Source: Ananas comosus
Lineage: Eukaryota > Streptophyta > Magnoliopsida > Poales > Bromeliaceae
Direction of reading: 5' to 3'
Length of the DNA stretch: 64,000 nucleotides
Assembly (NCBI RefSeq): GCF_001540865.1
Contig: NC_033623.1
Location: 12,299,286 to 12,363,285 of the forward strand
Of the stretch, positions 34,734-47,286 are shown piece by piece. Below the pieces are notes generated by a model, which was not told where the DNA came from, searched no databases, and saw only the letters and a list, made by a program, of their open reading frames with translations. The translations under genes and the position numbers were made by a program. Position 1 is the stretch's first letter. Every line of letters begins with the position of its first letter.

Positions 34734-36790
34734 CATACAATTTGTCCTGTGTATTATATGAGAAATATATTGAGTGTCCTTCTCTTTTTGGCACCCTAAT
34801 GCGATGGCTTGAGAGTGGAGCTTGGGTGGGGAATAAGAGAAAGGATTAACTGGATTTGGTCCACTGCTCCACTATGTCGGCCGTCGGCCGTAAACCGCCC
34901 TGCCTTCTACTTCCCGTTTAGTGCTCTTTTAAAATTGTCAATACACATAATTTTAGGTCTCGTTTAGCATTATTATTGCTTATTTGTATATTTGTCTAGT
35001 GCCATTTTAAAATTGTTAATACATGTAATTTCAGGTCTTATTTGGCATTATTAGCAGCAAAAATCTGTTAAACTTTGTTTGGGTATTGAAATAAAATTTC
35101 AATAATAACTTATTTTATTACCAGCAAAAATATTGCTTCCAAAGTTTTTTTCTCGGTTGCGAAGAAAATTAATATGTTGAGTGCAAACAAGTAATCCTCC
35201 ATCCACTCCTATATTTATAATTTTATGCGAAAATTTTATTTTAGAAAAAATATTAAAATATAATGTGTAGGCTATCCACAGCCGGTTTAGTGGCCCTTGT
35301 TCAAGCAATAATTCATCCACTAATAAAGAGTCAAACTGTAGCCGACCCACAAACATCAACATCAGGAAAGAGGATTAGGAGATGATGTCACGAGGATAAT
35401 GTCCCAGCTCTAATGGGGAACTAATCACCACCAACATAATCACTAATGAGCATTTTAGATAGAGAGAGATGATGATTCACCATGAAAATATTTAATTGGG
35501 ATCATTTGGTCTTAAAAGAGATAACAATGGGAGCATTGCGCAAAGTAATGTTTGGCATGTTATTATTCTAAAGTTGGAGCACCACAATTGTTCTAAAAGT
35601 TGCTTGTCCAATTTTATATTGTTTCCTCTTTTTCAATTAGTTATATTTAAATACAATGTTTAGTGTTCAAAGTTGCGAAATATTAAACTTTCCTTGTGGA
35701 TCCATATCCTGTTGGTTCTCTCAGATTTCACGATCTGATGTTTCTTTCAAAATGGGTTAAATGATTCTTCTAGGCCACTTCTTTTCCCCAGAAGAGTCCA
35801 AGAGTGACCCCATACATAGCCTTCAAGTGCACATTTTGGAAGACTCCTTGGTATCTCATCATAGTTGACCCAAGATATGTCGAAAACTCAAGTTTGTTGC
35901 TAATTGTATATTTTATACTTCATAGATAGGGGTGTCAATCCAGCTCGTTGTTCACGAGCCAGCTCGTGTTCGGCTCAAAACGAGCTCGAGAGAGCTCATT
36001 TCCAGTTTGCTGTTCTCTCGGATTGGGAACTATTGTAATCCAAAAAAATATCAAATAGATAACATATTACATAATTAATACTCCATAAAAGTACAAGATA
36101 TCTAAAGTGATCGAATCCTTTCTTTTTTTTATTTTTTATTTTTGTTGAGAGAGCAAGCAAGCATACTATTACTTTCCTTCACTTTCAAATATAAATTTAA
36201 TTGAAAATGTAAAACAACTAAGTATTGAACTTGAGATTTCGAATACCACATGCACCGGAGATGACCAGTATCTTTAATATATTGGTCATAATTTTTGTGC
36301 TTTTCTAATAATTTTTTTTTTTTGAGAGATAGGTAGCACGCTACCCGCTTCGTTTATTTTATTTAGAAATAAGCTTAGCTGGAAATGTGAATCAACTAGG
36401 ATTCGAACTTGGGTCTCGGATACCAACCACCAAGCCCTTTGCCACTTGCTTTAGGGACGGTCGGTTTTTTCAATAAATTTTACTTCGAAGAAAAATGCAC
36501 AACATTATAAAAGACAGATTTAATTTATGATATCTTTCTACAAATTTTACAACTAAAGTTTTAAATTTGAGATCTCAAAAACCACTTGAACGGGAGACGA
36601 TCAGTCTCTTGAATTGATCACAATTTTTGTGTTTTTATAATAAATTATTATTTGGAAGAAATAAAATACACATACTTTGTCCTGTACCTACGTTACAAAT
36701 AGGAAATTAGTTGTTGGTCTCTTTCTATAAACGTGTTCCGCGACTCCCCCAATCCCCGCCCCCCACGAAATCCCCACTCTTAGCCCCACA
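34734..36790. other. Intergenic, repeat-rich
   Basis: It includes an imperfect direct repeat of period about 78 bp (about 34920-35058, 'ttttaaaattgt-aatac…ggtct-ttt-gcattatta'), a truncated 'gctcg'-repeat element (35930-36000), two decayed SINE-like pieces (about 36120-36290 and 36490-36625) and a good SINE copy (36312-36464). No gene was seen. Confidence 0.5.
36312..36464 (-). mobile_element. tRNA-derived SINE copy
   Basis: Minus-strand copy, well preserved: a poly-T stretch, 'gagagataggtagcacgcta', B box as ggattcgaac, and the 5' end as gggacggtcgg. Flanks 'tttctaataattttt' and 'tttcaataaatttta' may be an eroded target duplication. Confidence 0.85.
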
Positions 36791-36971
36791 AACCTCCTCC
36801 CTAATTCCTCTCCTATATTTTCACTCTCTCTCTCTCTCTATAAATTACACCACCGAAACTCTCTCTGTTTCTCTCTAACTCCAAACAACATTTCATTAAC
36901 ATTACTCTTGTGTGTGTATGTATACATAATATATATACGTATATAACCATCCATTCAAAGTGATCGTAAAG
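36790..36971 (+). promoter_or_regulatory. Core promoter and 5' UTR of the LysM gene
   Basis: A CT-rich patch (36820-36838) runs into TATAAATT at about 36839, some 130 bases before the ATG at 36972. The spacing fits a TATA box with a start of transcription near 36870 and a UTR of about 100 bases. Confidence 0.6.
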
Positions 36972-37346
36972 ATGGTGGGTGGCGGGCGCAAACGCGGCGG
37001 CGCTCTCGCGACCGCGCTGTCGATCGCGGACGCCGCGTCGTGGACGTGCGCGCTGGCGCTGGTGGTGCTGATACTCGTGAGCTCTCTCCGCGAGCCGGGG
37101 GGGCGCGAGGAGAGGGGGGAGGAGAGGAAGGCGGCGGCGGCGGCAGCGGTGGCTGTGCGCGGGGGGAAGCTGGGGAGCCGGGCGTGCGAGGAGATATACG
37201 TGGTGGGGGAGGGGGAGACGCTGCACACCATCAGCGACAAGTGTGGCGACCCGTTCATCGTCGAGCGCAACCCCCACATCCACGACCCCGACGACGTCTT
37301 CCCGGGGCTCGTCATCATGCTCACCCCGGCCAACAAGCCCAGATAA
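36972..37346 (+). CDS. Small LysM-domain protein with N-terminal membrane anchor
   Basis: An intronless frame of 124 residues starting at ATG 36972 (MVGGGRKRGG); the upstream in-frame GTG at 36960 is not a plausible start. Residues 15-40 hold a hydrophobic stretch (WTCALALVVLILVSSL) that would be a signal anchor or signal peptide. An Arg/Glu/Ala-rich linker follows, then a single LysM motif over about the last 50 residues (EEIYVVGEGETLHTISDKCG, DPFIVERNPHIHDPDDVFPG, LVIMLTP). LysM motifs bind N-acetylglucosamine polymers. This short form with 'CGDPFIVE-NPHIHDPDD' is known in plants as a small family of unproven role. It has no kinase domain, so it is not a chitin receptor kinase of the CERK1 type. 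The coding region is strongly GC-rich, in contrast to its surroundings. Confidence 0.88.
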   Translation: MVGGGRKRGGALATALSIADAASWTCALALVVLILVSSLREPGGREERGEERKAAAAAAVAVRGGKLGSRACEEIYVVGEGETLHTISDKCGDPFIVERNPHIHDPDDVFPGLVIMLTPANKPR

Positions 37347-38877
37347 AGCCCCAGTTAAAGAGTAAGATCGATATTATGTACTTCTCGTATCATCGTATAA
37401 ATGAATTATATAGAAAATCACCCTGTGTCTTACAGTCAGAAAAAAAAAAAAAAAGAAAAAAAAAGAAAACAAGAGAGAGAGAGAAAGAGAGCGTGAATTT
37501 ATTATGTTGGAAAAATATTGTTATAGATATAAATAGTTTGAATATGTTTGTGCTGATCAAAGGAATAGATTAAGAGACATGTGGTGGGGGCGCACGTATG
37601 ATGCTTAATTACTTGTAAATGTTTAAAAAAAAATTCCGATGGTTTTAATCAGTGGCGAAGTATTATTATTTCCATTCGTCGTACCAGTCCAAATAGTTTT
37701 GACTTAACAATGAAATCTTTTTTCTTTGTTGTCTCGTAATCAAATGATCGTATAATTCAATAGTACGTAGTACCAGTTCATTAGCACTTGTTACGTACCC
37801 ATTCCTTTAAATTTCTGTGCCCCATATATTTGGGGTATATTAATTCTTAGATTTTTTTTTTTTTTTTTTCGTGTGGGTTTTTGAGGAGATTTTTTCATTA
37901 GTCTTATATAAGGAATTAACTCAAGTTTAGTGGGCTCCACGGTAAGTAGAGCTCACGATGAAGAGCAGAGATGCTTCTTTAATTAGTTTTCCCTGTACTA
38001 TTCTGACACTACTACTTAGCCTTTAAACTTTCTCATAATTACAAATATTATTACATCCTTGATTATTAAAATAATCTGCAAAAGTTACGGGTACAAGAGT
38101 GGGAATTGTTAGAATTAAAGGTTTCAATGTGAACTCATTAGATGTTCAATACAAACAGTATATCCGCAAAAAGATTTTATGATTTGATTTTGTTCTATAC
38201 AAACATTATTAGAGGTCCTATACAAATGGCAAATTTTATTGTGTGTAGCGAATTTTATTGCGTGTTCTTAAAATCAGAAGTTTAGTCCTCAACGAAGCAA
38301 TCACTATCCTCCCTCTCAACTTTATTATTAGGATTCCAGCGATTTGATATAATTGAATACACATAATGTTAAACAAATGAATAGGTGAAAATTTTCTCCC
38401 CTTCTAATTTTCTAATTTAGGAGTGATCTCAATAATATATTATGTGGGACCAAGAGTAATTTGACATATCTAAGATTTGAGGTCTCAACTTACAAAAGAT
38501 GTTGATTTGACCAAAAATTAGGTAAATTTTGTCCAAATTTTCCATTTGGTTCCACATTAGATAGGGATGGATAAGTATATATTAATTTGTCCACAAGTTA
38601 CACCTAAATTATTGGAAAAGACTTGTTAGATCAGAACAAAACCAAGTTCAAATTTGATAAGCAATCCATTCAGTATTCAATTTATTTGTTAATTTAGAGA
38701 GAAAAGAATAAGAAGAACCAATCTCTTTTTTTTTTTCTTTTTTCCTTTGTTTTCATTTAGCTTTTGTGGTTCAGTTTTTAATGTATAGAACAGTGGCACT
38801 AACATAATGTTGGAGACTAAATGAGTTCCATTTTGCTACTTTACTTTGTTTAAAGTAATAGCTCGACCGTTCACTTA
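37347..38877. other. Intergenic flank of the LysM gene
   Basis: The LysM 3' UTR is followed by an A-rich and GA-rich run (37440-37490) and AT-rich DNA. No gene or clear element was found. Confidence 0.5.
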
Positions 38878-39450
38878 GGGGGCATTTGGATTGACCTATT
38901 TGTAGATTCAACGTAAGTCAAGTATAGTGGTGTTTGAGTTTTCCTGAAGTGTGATTATTTTTTTGTTGTTTGTTTTGACGTAACCCGTACCGTCTGAAAG
39001 TTAAATTCAATCACTTATGTTGTTTATTTTGATTTAACTTGATGCTGGTAAAATTAGTTTTTTGAGTTCCATTATTTGTTTTGATGTAAGTAAGTGAGTC
39101 TTATTATCTCCTAAATATAGTAGTAAATTTACCACTATAAAATTTAATCTATTATATAATTAATTTTTTTATTATTATTTATAGATAATCCTAATTTATT
39201 ATAAATAAGGTAATTCTAACTCATTATAAAGGAAATAGAGTTTAGGTTTTACTGTTTAATAAATTTTTTAGAGAAGGTTGAGTGTAGTGAAAGTCGAGTT
39301 CGGCACTTTAGAGGAGGAAGTAGAGAGTAGGTGAAGTGGAGCTTTAACGTAACTTGAGTTATATTATATTTTTCACTTACATCAAAACAAATAATGGAAG
39401 TGATGGAACTTGAGTTCCATCACTCCACTTACACCAAAACAAACGGGCCC
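38878..39450. mobile_element. PIF/Harbinger-like (Tourist) element, 573 bp
   Basis: The ends are GGGGGCATTTGGATTG and, inverted, GGGCCCGTTTGTTTTG, flanked by TTA at 38875-38877 and 39451-39453. The interior carries inverted 'gttccat(c/t)act' and 'tttgttttgatgtaag' repeats. No transposase frame. Confidence 0.75.
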
Positions 39451-39692
39451 TTAGCTAGCCTGATAATGGAACATTTACTTCAAATAGTACATCAAAATTG
39501 AGAGGTGATGACAAAAAAAAATCCTTTTTAATTTTCGTATGTAACATCGTGTACCAATATCATAATAAAACGATTCTGATATATTTTCTATATTTTATTA
39601 GAAAATGAAAAAGAAATATTCTTATATGGTATCATCCGAACTCGATTTTATCTGGTAAAATTACATGAGCCTCACCAAGCGGGCCATCGGCA

Positions 39693-39854
39693 TTTTTTTT
39701 TTAATTTTTAGAGATAGGTAGCACGTTACCCGTTTCATTTATTTTATTTAAAAATAAACTTAGCTGAAAATATGAATCAATTAGGATTCGAACTTGGAAT
39801 CTTACCAACCACTAAACCCTTTGCCACTTGCTTTAGGGCTTTAGGAACAGCTGG
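39693..39854 (-). mobile_element. tRNA-derived SINE copy
   Basis: Minus-strand copy with T-rich start, 'gagataggtagcacgttac', B box as ggattcgaac and a 5' end at gctttaggaacagctgg. The target duplication is not clear. Confidence 0.8.
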
Positions 39855-40324
39855 TAAAAAAATGTCGTGTAAAAATTTTTCCAATTTGATTATGGTGTCA
39901 CATTATTGCAATATTAAAATGCCGTGTACCATTTCTCTTCGAAATTACTGTTTTGTTGCTTATTCCATGCTTGATCCTAACATAGAAAAATATTCTCTTC
40001 TTTTTCCGAAGGAACACTATTATCAAATGGGATATTGCTAATTAAATTATATAGGGAAATTATATTCCCTAATATAGGAAATTATATAGGGAATATACAA
40101 CAATGGTAAATGGATTCTTTACCGCTACCATCAATTAATGCCACCAAGTTAGGTAGGCATAAAAAGTCCAAACAAAATTAAATTCTTTGTCATTGAGGTA
40201 AACAAGATTAAATAGCTGCTCCTATGATCATCACAAAGATTGGTGTAGATGTTTTATTCGGATTTCGACATATTAACTAACTAAAAGAGACGAGTAAATC
40301 GATCGAGGGCCTCGAGGAATTATT

Positions 40325-40473
40325 TTTTTTTGAAAGATAGGTAGCACGCTACCTGTTTCGTTTACTTCATTTAGAAATAAACTTAGCTGGAAATGTGAAT
40401 TAACTAGGATTCGAACTTGGGTCTCGGATACCAACCATCAAACCCTTTGCCACTTGCTTTAGGGACTGTCGGT
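40325..40473 (-). mobile_element. tRNA-derived SINE with perfect 17-bp target duplication
   Basis: This is the best-defined member of the family. ggcctcgaggaattatt flanks it at 40308-40324 and 40474-40490. Read on the minus strand, it starts accgacagtccctaaagca, has an A-box-like stretch (aagtggcaaagggtttg), a B box (gttcgaatcctag), a body with 'tttatttctaaatgaagtaa' and an A-rich tail. Length is about 149 bp. The internal Pol III promoter boxes, the A tail and the target duplication together make it a SINE rather than a tRNA gene. Confidence 0.93.
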
Positions 40474-40490
40474 GGCCTCGAGGAATTATT

Positions 40491-43065
40491 AGACGACACA
40501 TTAGGAGGTTGAGGTTGGAAAAATAGTTTCTATGTTTCAGGTGTTGTTGAGCAATCCTATCATCCTTTTTACGTTTCCTTTCCAAAAGGACTACAATATT
40601 AATCATGATCCTACATTTTAGTTAACATGTCTCTGTATCAATTAATTATTTTTTTCGCTTGGAATATTAATAAAGCATGGATTTTAATTGCCTTGAGTAA
40701 GAATTGTACATCGGGTCGCTATCCTCGTAATAGACTTACTAATGTGTAATATATATCTGATCTTTTAGTCACAAATTTTCCTCTGTAATTCTCCTTTCTC
40801 AAATGATAGAATTTTTTTTATAATAAACTCAAAATAATGAAATTTGATGGGGTGGCCATTTAAAAAGCAGAAGCGATTTAAGAAGTACTCCGAATGGCTC
40901 TTAGGTCTAATAATTAACAGGAAAAAGGAAGGGAAATTGTGAAAGAAGAGTTAGAAAAGGACCCAACTTTAGAAAGCAGGGGAAAAGAACATGCGACTGA
41001 CTAAGCACTTTGAAAAGTTTTCCAAAATTAAGCAAAAGCTTCCGTGAAGACTGAAGTGTCAAGTCTAGATATTAATTAGTTGCATGTAGTGACAACTATA
41101 TTTCAATTGCAATAATATACAGATCTAAATTCGATATTTGATTTGATGTATTTTAATTCAATTATTACAGTTGGAACTGCAGTTGGAGCTGAATGAGGAT
41201 ACCCAACTGTAACAATTTGAATTACGTTCAAGTTGGTCGCACTTCTAACCACAGTAATTGGAGAGAGTAACTTAAAAAAAAGGTTTACGTTCCTAATTGG
41301 TTTTTAAATTAAAATATTTAAATTTTATATTAGAAGTAATCTTCTCATTACGTATATAAAGTAATAAAATTTTACAAATATAATTTTCAACTACACATAA
41401 TCAAATAAATTATTTATAGTTATAAAACTAAATAATAAGAAAAAAAAAATTTTAGGAAAAAATAGCACGTTGCATGCTTCATTCATTAAAAGTATGAATT
41501 AAGCAATATGGGTTATGTAAAAAAAGAACCTCCGTAGAAGCAAGAAGCAAGGGAAAAAAAAAACCCTAAGAACATTGGCTTTTAGACAATAAAATAACCT
41601 CCCAGCAGGTTACTAATGTCCTGATCTTAACTACGTCATCAGAGGGCTTGCGTAAGTATTTCTAAAAATAGCACTATTCTTTGAATTCCAGATGATTCAC
41701 TAGCAGACTATCAGACTGGTCAATCTTGTTCAAACAGGCTGCGATCTGTTCTTTAATATCCACCTACCACACATGCATCTCACGTCGTTCCCCAAATTCC
41801 TAAACTAAATCCCCTCTAAGGTCATCACAATCAAGAATTTACAAACAGTATATTGTGTGAATAGATGCTCCATTATGTGAATAGATGGCCGACACATAAC
41901 GATAAGAAACTTTGTTCATGGTGAGATAATCTAATTTACCGTCCATTATGGGCTGGGTCAGATACAGAGCAAGAAGCTTTTTTACTACAATTCGTGTCGG
42001 ATCGGGTTGGGTCGTGTCGGGTACAATTTTGTCATCGTTAAACGAGAGCTGAGAATCTCAGCCCACGTTGTGGAGTGGGGTGGGCTTAAGCGGATCCCTC
42101 TCACTCAAAGCACAAAGTGATCCTTCTTTTTTTTTTTCTTTTTTTTTTTTCAATACTGAAATTCTCAAATAATTGCCTAAATTCTTAGATGAATGAAATA
42201 TAAAATTTACGTCGCGCTTTTGAGTGCATACATAACATTTCTCTCTTTATTATAGCAAAGTATTGAATTAAAATTGGACCTCGGAAGAAACAGTTTAGTA
42301 GCTTTCTTTGAATGCGACTACTTAGTACCAGCTACTCAAGATCCTGTTTAGATGTCAGAATTGCTTATTGGCCGCAAAATTTTGTTTTCTATATTGCAAG
42401 CTAAAACCTCTTTTGGCCTCAATACTATTTTTTTTTCCTTCTTAATTAGATTTTTTTATATAAAATAGTATAAGAATGGATGTTGTTGTATTGCTTACAA
42501 AACAACCTAAAAAATAATATTTTATATTTTTAAAAATTATTCTAACCAACAATAACAATACAAGAAAAGTCCTCCCACCGATATTGCAAAGTATATATAA
42601 TTATTATTAATATCAAAAAATTAAAAAAGGACAACATATCAAGCAAATTAAGTCTAATACATTTGATTTTGGTGTACCGTCTATTTTATGTACAAGATGA
42701 TTCTTTTTTATTTACAAATATAACTTAGATACCAAACAAAATATGGATCTGTAAATATTTATTTACTCATAAGCATTGTTTATCAATAATATAATCTTTC
42801 TATACAAATTTTAATCTTTATATTATATTTAAAATATAAGAAAAAACTTTTTTTTTTCACTTTATGCTTTCTTTTTCAGCCATTTCAAATTAGGTTTATG
42901 AAGTTTATACCGAGTTTATTTTATTTATATTGTGTATTCTTTCATTTATATTCAATGAGATGACATTATACATGATTTTATAAAAAAAAAGATTTTTTTT
43001 AATGTATAACATGAGGTTTCAATCCTTCTATCTTAATTGTAAGTATTAAAACATGTAGTTTAAAT
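40491..43065. other. Intergenic, AT-rich
   Basis: No gene was seen. Fragments of repeats occur: a possible SINE tail at about 41455-41510 and a 'gtgtcggatcgggttgggtcg' element end at about 41993-42020. Confidence 0.45.
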
Positions 43066-43074
43066 AGAAAAAAT

Positions 43075-44019
43075 CCCGAAAAAAAATGTTTATCGGGGGA
43101 TTGTTTAAAATAAACGTTTTTATCGGTACAGATTTTAAATAAACGTTTTTACCAGGACCGGGACGGTGCGGTCGCGGTGCAGTCGCGGTGCGCCCGTCCC
43201 GGACCCAGTCCATAAGTTCAACTTGTGCCACTAAGCAAATGGCACAGATTAGTGCCACTTGGTTAGTGGCACAAGTGTCACAATGAGTGCGGGGCGGGCC
43301 CCGAAATCGAACGTAATCTGTGCCACTAAGCAAGTGGCACAGATTTGTGCCACTTGACAAGTGGCGCAAATCTGTGCCACTTGGTAAATGGCACAGGAAG
43401 TGAAGGTATAAACCGGTTTATGCCGGACCGATCAATATAACCTGTGCCTGAATCAGTAAAAGCCCCCACGAATTATGTAAACATAACCTGTGCCACTTGG
43501 TAAATGGCACAGGTAATCTAAACATAACCTGTGCCACTTACTTAGTGGCACAGGTTATGTAAACATAAACATAACCTGTACCACTAAGTAAGTGGCACAG
43601 GTTATCTTAACGTAATTCTTTGTCTCTAGCTCTGCCCCACACATAAGTTTCTCTTGTGCCACTTACCAAGTGGCACAGATCTGTGCCACTTACCAAGTGG
43701 CACAGGTTATCTTTATGGTAACGCTATAAAGATAGCTTATGCCATTTGGTTAATGGCACAGATCTGTGTCACTAACCAAGTGGCACAAGTTATCTTTATG
43801 GCTGGTGGCGTAAGGATAACTTGTGCCACTAACTAAGTGGCACAAATCTGTGCCATTTGCTTAGTGGCACAAGTTGAACTTATGGACCGGGTCCGGGACG
43901 GGCGCACCGCGACTGTACCGCGACCGCATCGTCCCGGTCCCGGTAAAAACGTTTATTTAAAACCTGTCCCGATAAAAACGTTTATTTTAAACAATCCTCC
44001 GATAAACGTTTTTTTCGGG
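43075..44019. mobile_element. Mutator-like fold-back element made of hairpins (945 bp)
   Basis: The flanks carry an exact 9-bp duplication, AGAAAAAAT, at 43066-43074 and 44020-44028, the size made by Mutator-like transposases. The two ends (cccgaaaaa…, …tttttcggg) are inverted repeats of about 200 bp with few differences; each passes through 'aaataaacgttttta' repeats and a GC-rich 'gggacgggcgc' block. Between them lie about a dozen short palindromes of the form (c/t)tgtgccactt-NNNN-aagtggcaca(g/a). No transposase frame is present. Confidence 0.92.
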
Positions 44020-44152
44020 AGAAAAAATAAAAAAATAGAAAAAAAAGAATCAATATAAAAAGCTTTCTTTTTTTTTTTTTTAGTTTATCCTCACGAGGGA
44101 AAGGGCCACGTGGTTGTTAAAAGGAAAAAAGTACGGAGACACTAAACTACTA

Positions 44153-44154
<2 letters not shown>

Positions 44155-44188
<34 letters not shown>
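44155..44188. repeat. (TA)n microsatellite
   Basis: About 17 TA units. It precedes about 550 bp of AT-rich DNA (44190-44740) whose ends ('gataggataattat' near 44200 and 'ggataattatcctat' near 44710) are inverted relative to each other, so that stretch is probably another fold-back MITE. Confidence 0.6.
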
Positions 44189-44189
<1 letters not shown>

Positions 44190-44735
44190 GATTACGATGA
44201 TAGGATAATTATTCTATCTTTATGAATAGGATAGTTTAACAAGAACTACTAGCTCTAAGGCTTAGTTACTAGCCTCGGCAACTTCAATTAGATCTCATAA
44301 ACTTTATAGATATTTGATTTAAAGTATTTAAAACTATTACCAAATATACCACTAGTTTCACAGCATTTTAGCTGTTAAAAACTGCCGGATATACTCGGCA
44401 AACGAACAAATTGCCACATCTCGTTAGGTTTAACGAACTTAAAAACTATCTTTTAAGAAATATGATAAATCTATTATAAACTATTGAGACTAATGCTTGA
44501 CTCTTTCAGATTGGAGATAAAATTTTTCCAATAAGTAAATATTGGCAAGTAAAAAGTTTGAGAATTCTACTTGAACTATTACTAAAAATTTATTATGTTT
44601 TAAACCAAAGATTTGTAAAGATTAACATATCTAGTTGAAGTTGCCACGGCTAATAATTAAACTTCAAAGCTAGTAAGTTTAGCTGAACTATCCTGTTACC
44701 AGGATTAGGATAATTATCCTATCATCGGCCTGGTA
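44190..44735. mobile_element. Probable fold-back MITE
   Basis: The left side reads gatgataggataattattc … gtttaac … gaacta-ctagct, and the right side mirrors it (agctagtaagtttagctgaac … aggataattatcctatcatc). It is bordered by (TA)n on both sides. The right border meets the N at 44746. Confidence 0.6.
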
Positions 44736-44746
44736 TATATATATAN

Positions 44747-45886
44747 AAAGTATATATTGGAAGTGCCCGCACTCCTATATATACAGCATTCAATTTTTTT
44801 CTTTTTCACTTTATTCTTTTTTTTTTTTTCTTAAATCAAACTATGAAGTATGGAGCCCCGGGTAGAAGGTGGTCTTTTATGTAGCAGTTGCATGGCATTA
44901 TCTATGCCTCAAAACAATTAAAATTTTCCTTTAAAAGAAAGTAAAATGATTTTTTTTATAAAATTATTATGGAATTGGTGAACACTAGGGGCTCAATTTG
45001 ATTAGTTAGCGACACTCTAATATGGTGCTACTGTCACATTTCAGATTTTGTTTTCTGCAGCATCATTTTTTTTTTTTTTTGGATCGAGAAGAACAGGACA
45101 GTCATGAATTCCCACCGATGGCTTAGACCTGATAATCTCGACCCATACCTGCGGGTGTCCACGGGTTACCCATAAATTTGCGGCTATAGGTACCAACTTT
45201 TTCAGCCTAAAAAATTACGGATAAAACGGATGAGCACCCATTAAGCTGCGGGTATTTTGGGTAACCCGCGGGTACCCACGGATACCCGCACACATATTTT
45301 TTAATTACAAATATATTTTTTTAATTAAAATACATATATATTATTTATCCTTCCTAAAAATTCTAATTATAACTTCTTATCGCGTCTTTTATATTATGAA
45401 TTTAAGCTCAAAGACTTTAAATATTTTTATTATATGTTATGATATTTTAAATAATAAGTTATGTCATATTTTTAAAAGTTATATATATGTATTTTGCATT
45501 TAAAAAATATAAGAGAAAAAAAAAAATTGCGAGTAATCCGCATACCCAGCCGCCCACCCGCGGGTGGGTATGGGTACTGATGTTGGCTATCTAAACATTT
45601 GTGGGTAAATTTTATCCATGCCCAAATAACCCGCAGGTACAATGATCCGCCCGCGGGTTATCCAACTTGCCCGTTTGCCAGGTCTAGCTAGGCACGAAAT
45701 AGATTTTTTGTGATAGCCACACCACGTCACCTCTATCCGAACCAATCAGATCTCTCTTTCTGAGAGAAAAATAAATCAAAAATAAAATCAATTAAAAATG
45801 TTATAATTATCTATACGACAAATTTTTAGATTTTTTTTTTTTTTTTGTCAGACAAGAGCGGCCAGCTAAGCCATTTGCAACCTGAA
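44747..45886. repeat. Segmental duplicate, copy A (bounded by single Ns)
   Basis: Starting aaagtatatattggaagtg and ending gccatttgcaacctgaa, it matches 46424-47676 in the same orientation with scattered differences. It contains 'tatggagccccgggtagaagg' (44859) and an inner element at about 45127-45686 with ends 'tagacctgataatc' and 'gtttgccaggtcta' and repeated 'acccgcgggt' motifs. Both borders coincide with single Ns (44746 and 45887). Confidence 0.8.
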
Positions 45887-46423
45887 NTTCTTTCAAAAAA
45901 TATAACTAAGAAAAAAAAGATAAAAAATAAAAAAGATAAATTTGATGTAAAAAATTATGAATGTTAATTCTATCTTCCTTACTTTGGAGTACAATATGTA
46001 ATTTTTTTTAGAAAAAAAAATATTTTAGTACATATTACAGTAGAGTAACTTATATTTACTTTCTTATGTTTTATATTTATTTTATTTGAGCCATTTGAAG
46101 TATTTGGATTAAACTTTACCGATTTTTTCTTTCGTATTTCACATTTTTTTTCAAAAAAGAATATAAAATTTATATTATATTTCTTTGATTTTTTTGTTAT
46201 CAAGATAGTTTTACTTTTTTCTCAAAATAATAATTAGTTCTTTCTTTTAAATTATAATGAAGTCATATATTTTAATATTTTTATTTCATTTTTAAATTTA
46301 AAACAAACCAGTATAACAATTTTTTTTTAAATTAATTCTTTTTTACTTTTATTTCCAAAAAATATATATTGGAAGCTAGTGCCCTCCTATACACTATTCA
46401 GTTTTTTTCACTTTTATTTTTAG

Positions 46424-47177
46424 AAAGTATATATTGGAAGTGCGCGCACTCCAAAATATACAGCATTCAAAAAAAAATTTTTCACTTTTTTCCTTAATTT
46501 TCTTTTTCCTTTTTCTTTTCTTAAATCAAACTACGAAGTATGGAGCCCCGGGTAGAAGGTGGTCTTTTATGTAGCAGTTGTATGACATTATCTATGCCTC
46601 AAAACAATTGAAATTTTCCTTTAAAAAAGAAAGTAAAATGATTTTTTTTATAAAATTATTATGGAATTGGTGAACACTAGGGGCTCAATTTGATTAGTTA
46701 GCGACACTCCAATATGGTGCTACTGTCACATTTCAGATTTTTTTTTTCTGGAGCATCATTTTTTTTTTTATTTTTTGGGATTGGGAAGAACAGGACAGTC
46801 ATGAATTCCCACCGATGGCCTAGACCTGACAATCTCGACTCATACCCGCGGGTGCCTGCGGGTTATCCATAAATTTGCGGGTATAGGTACCAACTTTTTC
46901 AACCAAAAAAACTACGGATAAAACTGGTCAGCACCCATTAAACTGTGGGTATTTTGGGTAACCTGCGGATATCCACGGATACCCGCACACATATTTTTTA
47001 ATTATAATTATATTTTTTTAATTAAAATATATATATATATTTATTTATTCTTTCTAAAAATTCTAACTATAATTTTTTATCGCGTCTTTTATATTATGAA
47101 TTTAAGCTCAAAGACTTTAAATATTTTTATTATATGTTATGATATTTTAAATAATAAGTTATGTCACATTTTCAAAA

Positions 47178-47212
<35 letters not shown>

Positions 47213-47213
47213 N

Positions 47214-47286
<73 letters not shown>

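Noticed and set aside
40380..40430. Possible tRNA gene (B box gttcgaatcc on the minus strand)
   Set aside because: The cloverleaf is not complete and the element has an A tail and target duplications, so it is a SINE.
43200..43880. CRISPR-like regular array of palindromic repeats
   Set aside because: The host is a plant, the 'spacers' are not unique sequences of constant length, and the whole lies inside a transposon with long inverted ends and a 9-bp duplication.
43046..44058. Cys/Leu-rich frames such as 'CHLPSGT' repeats
   Set aside because: They are read-through of the hairpin repeats in the Mutator-like element and have no start context or domain.
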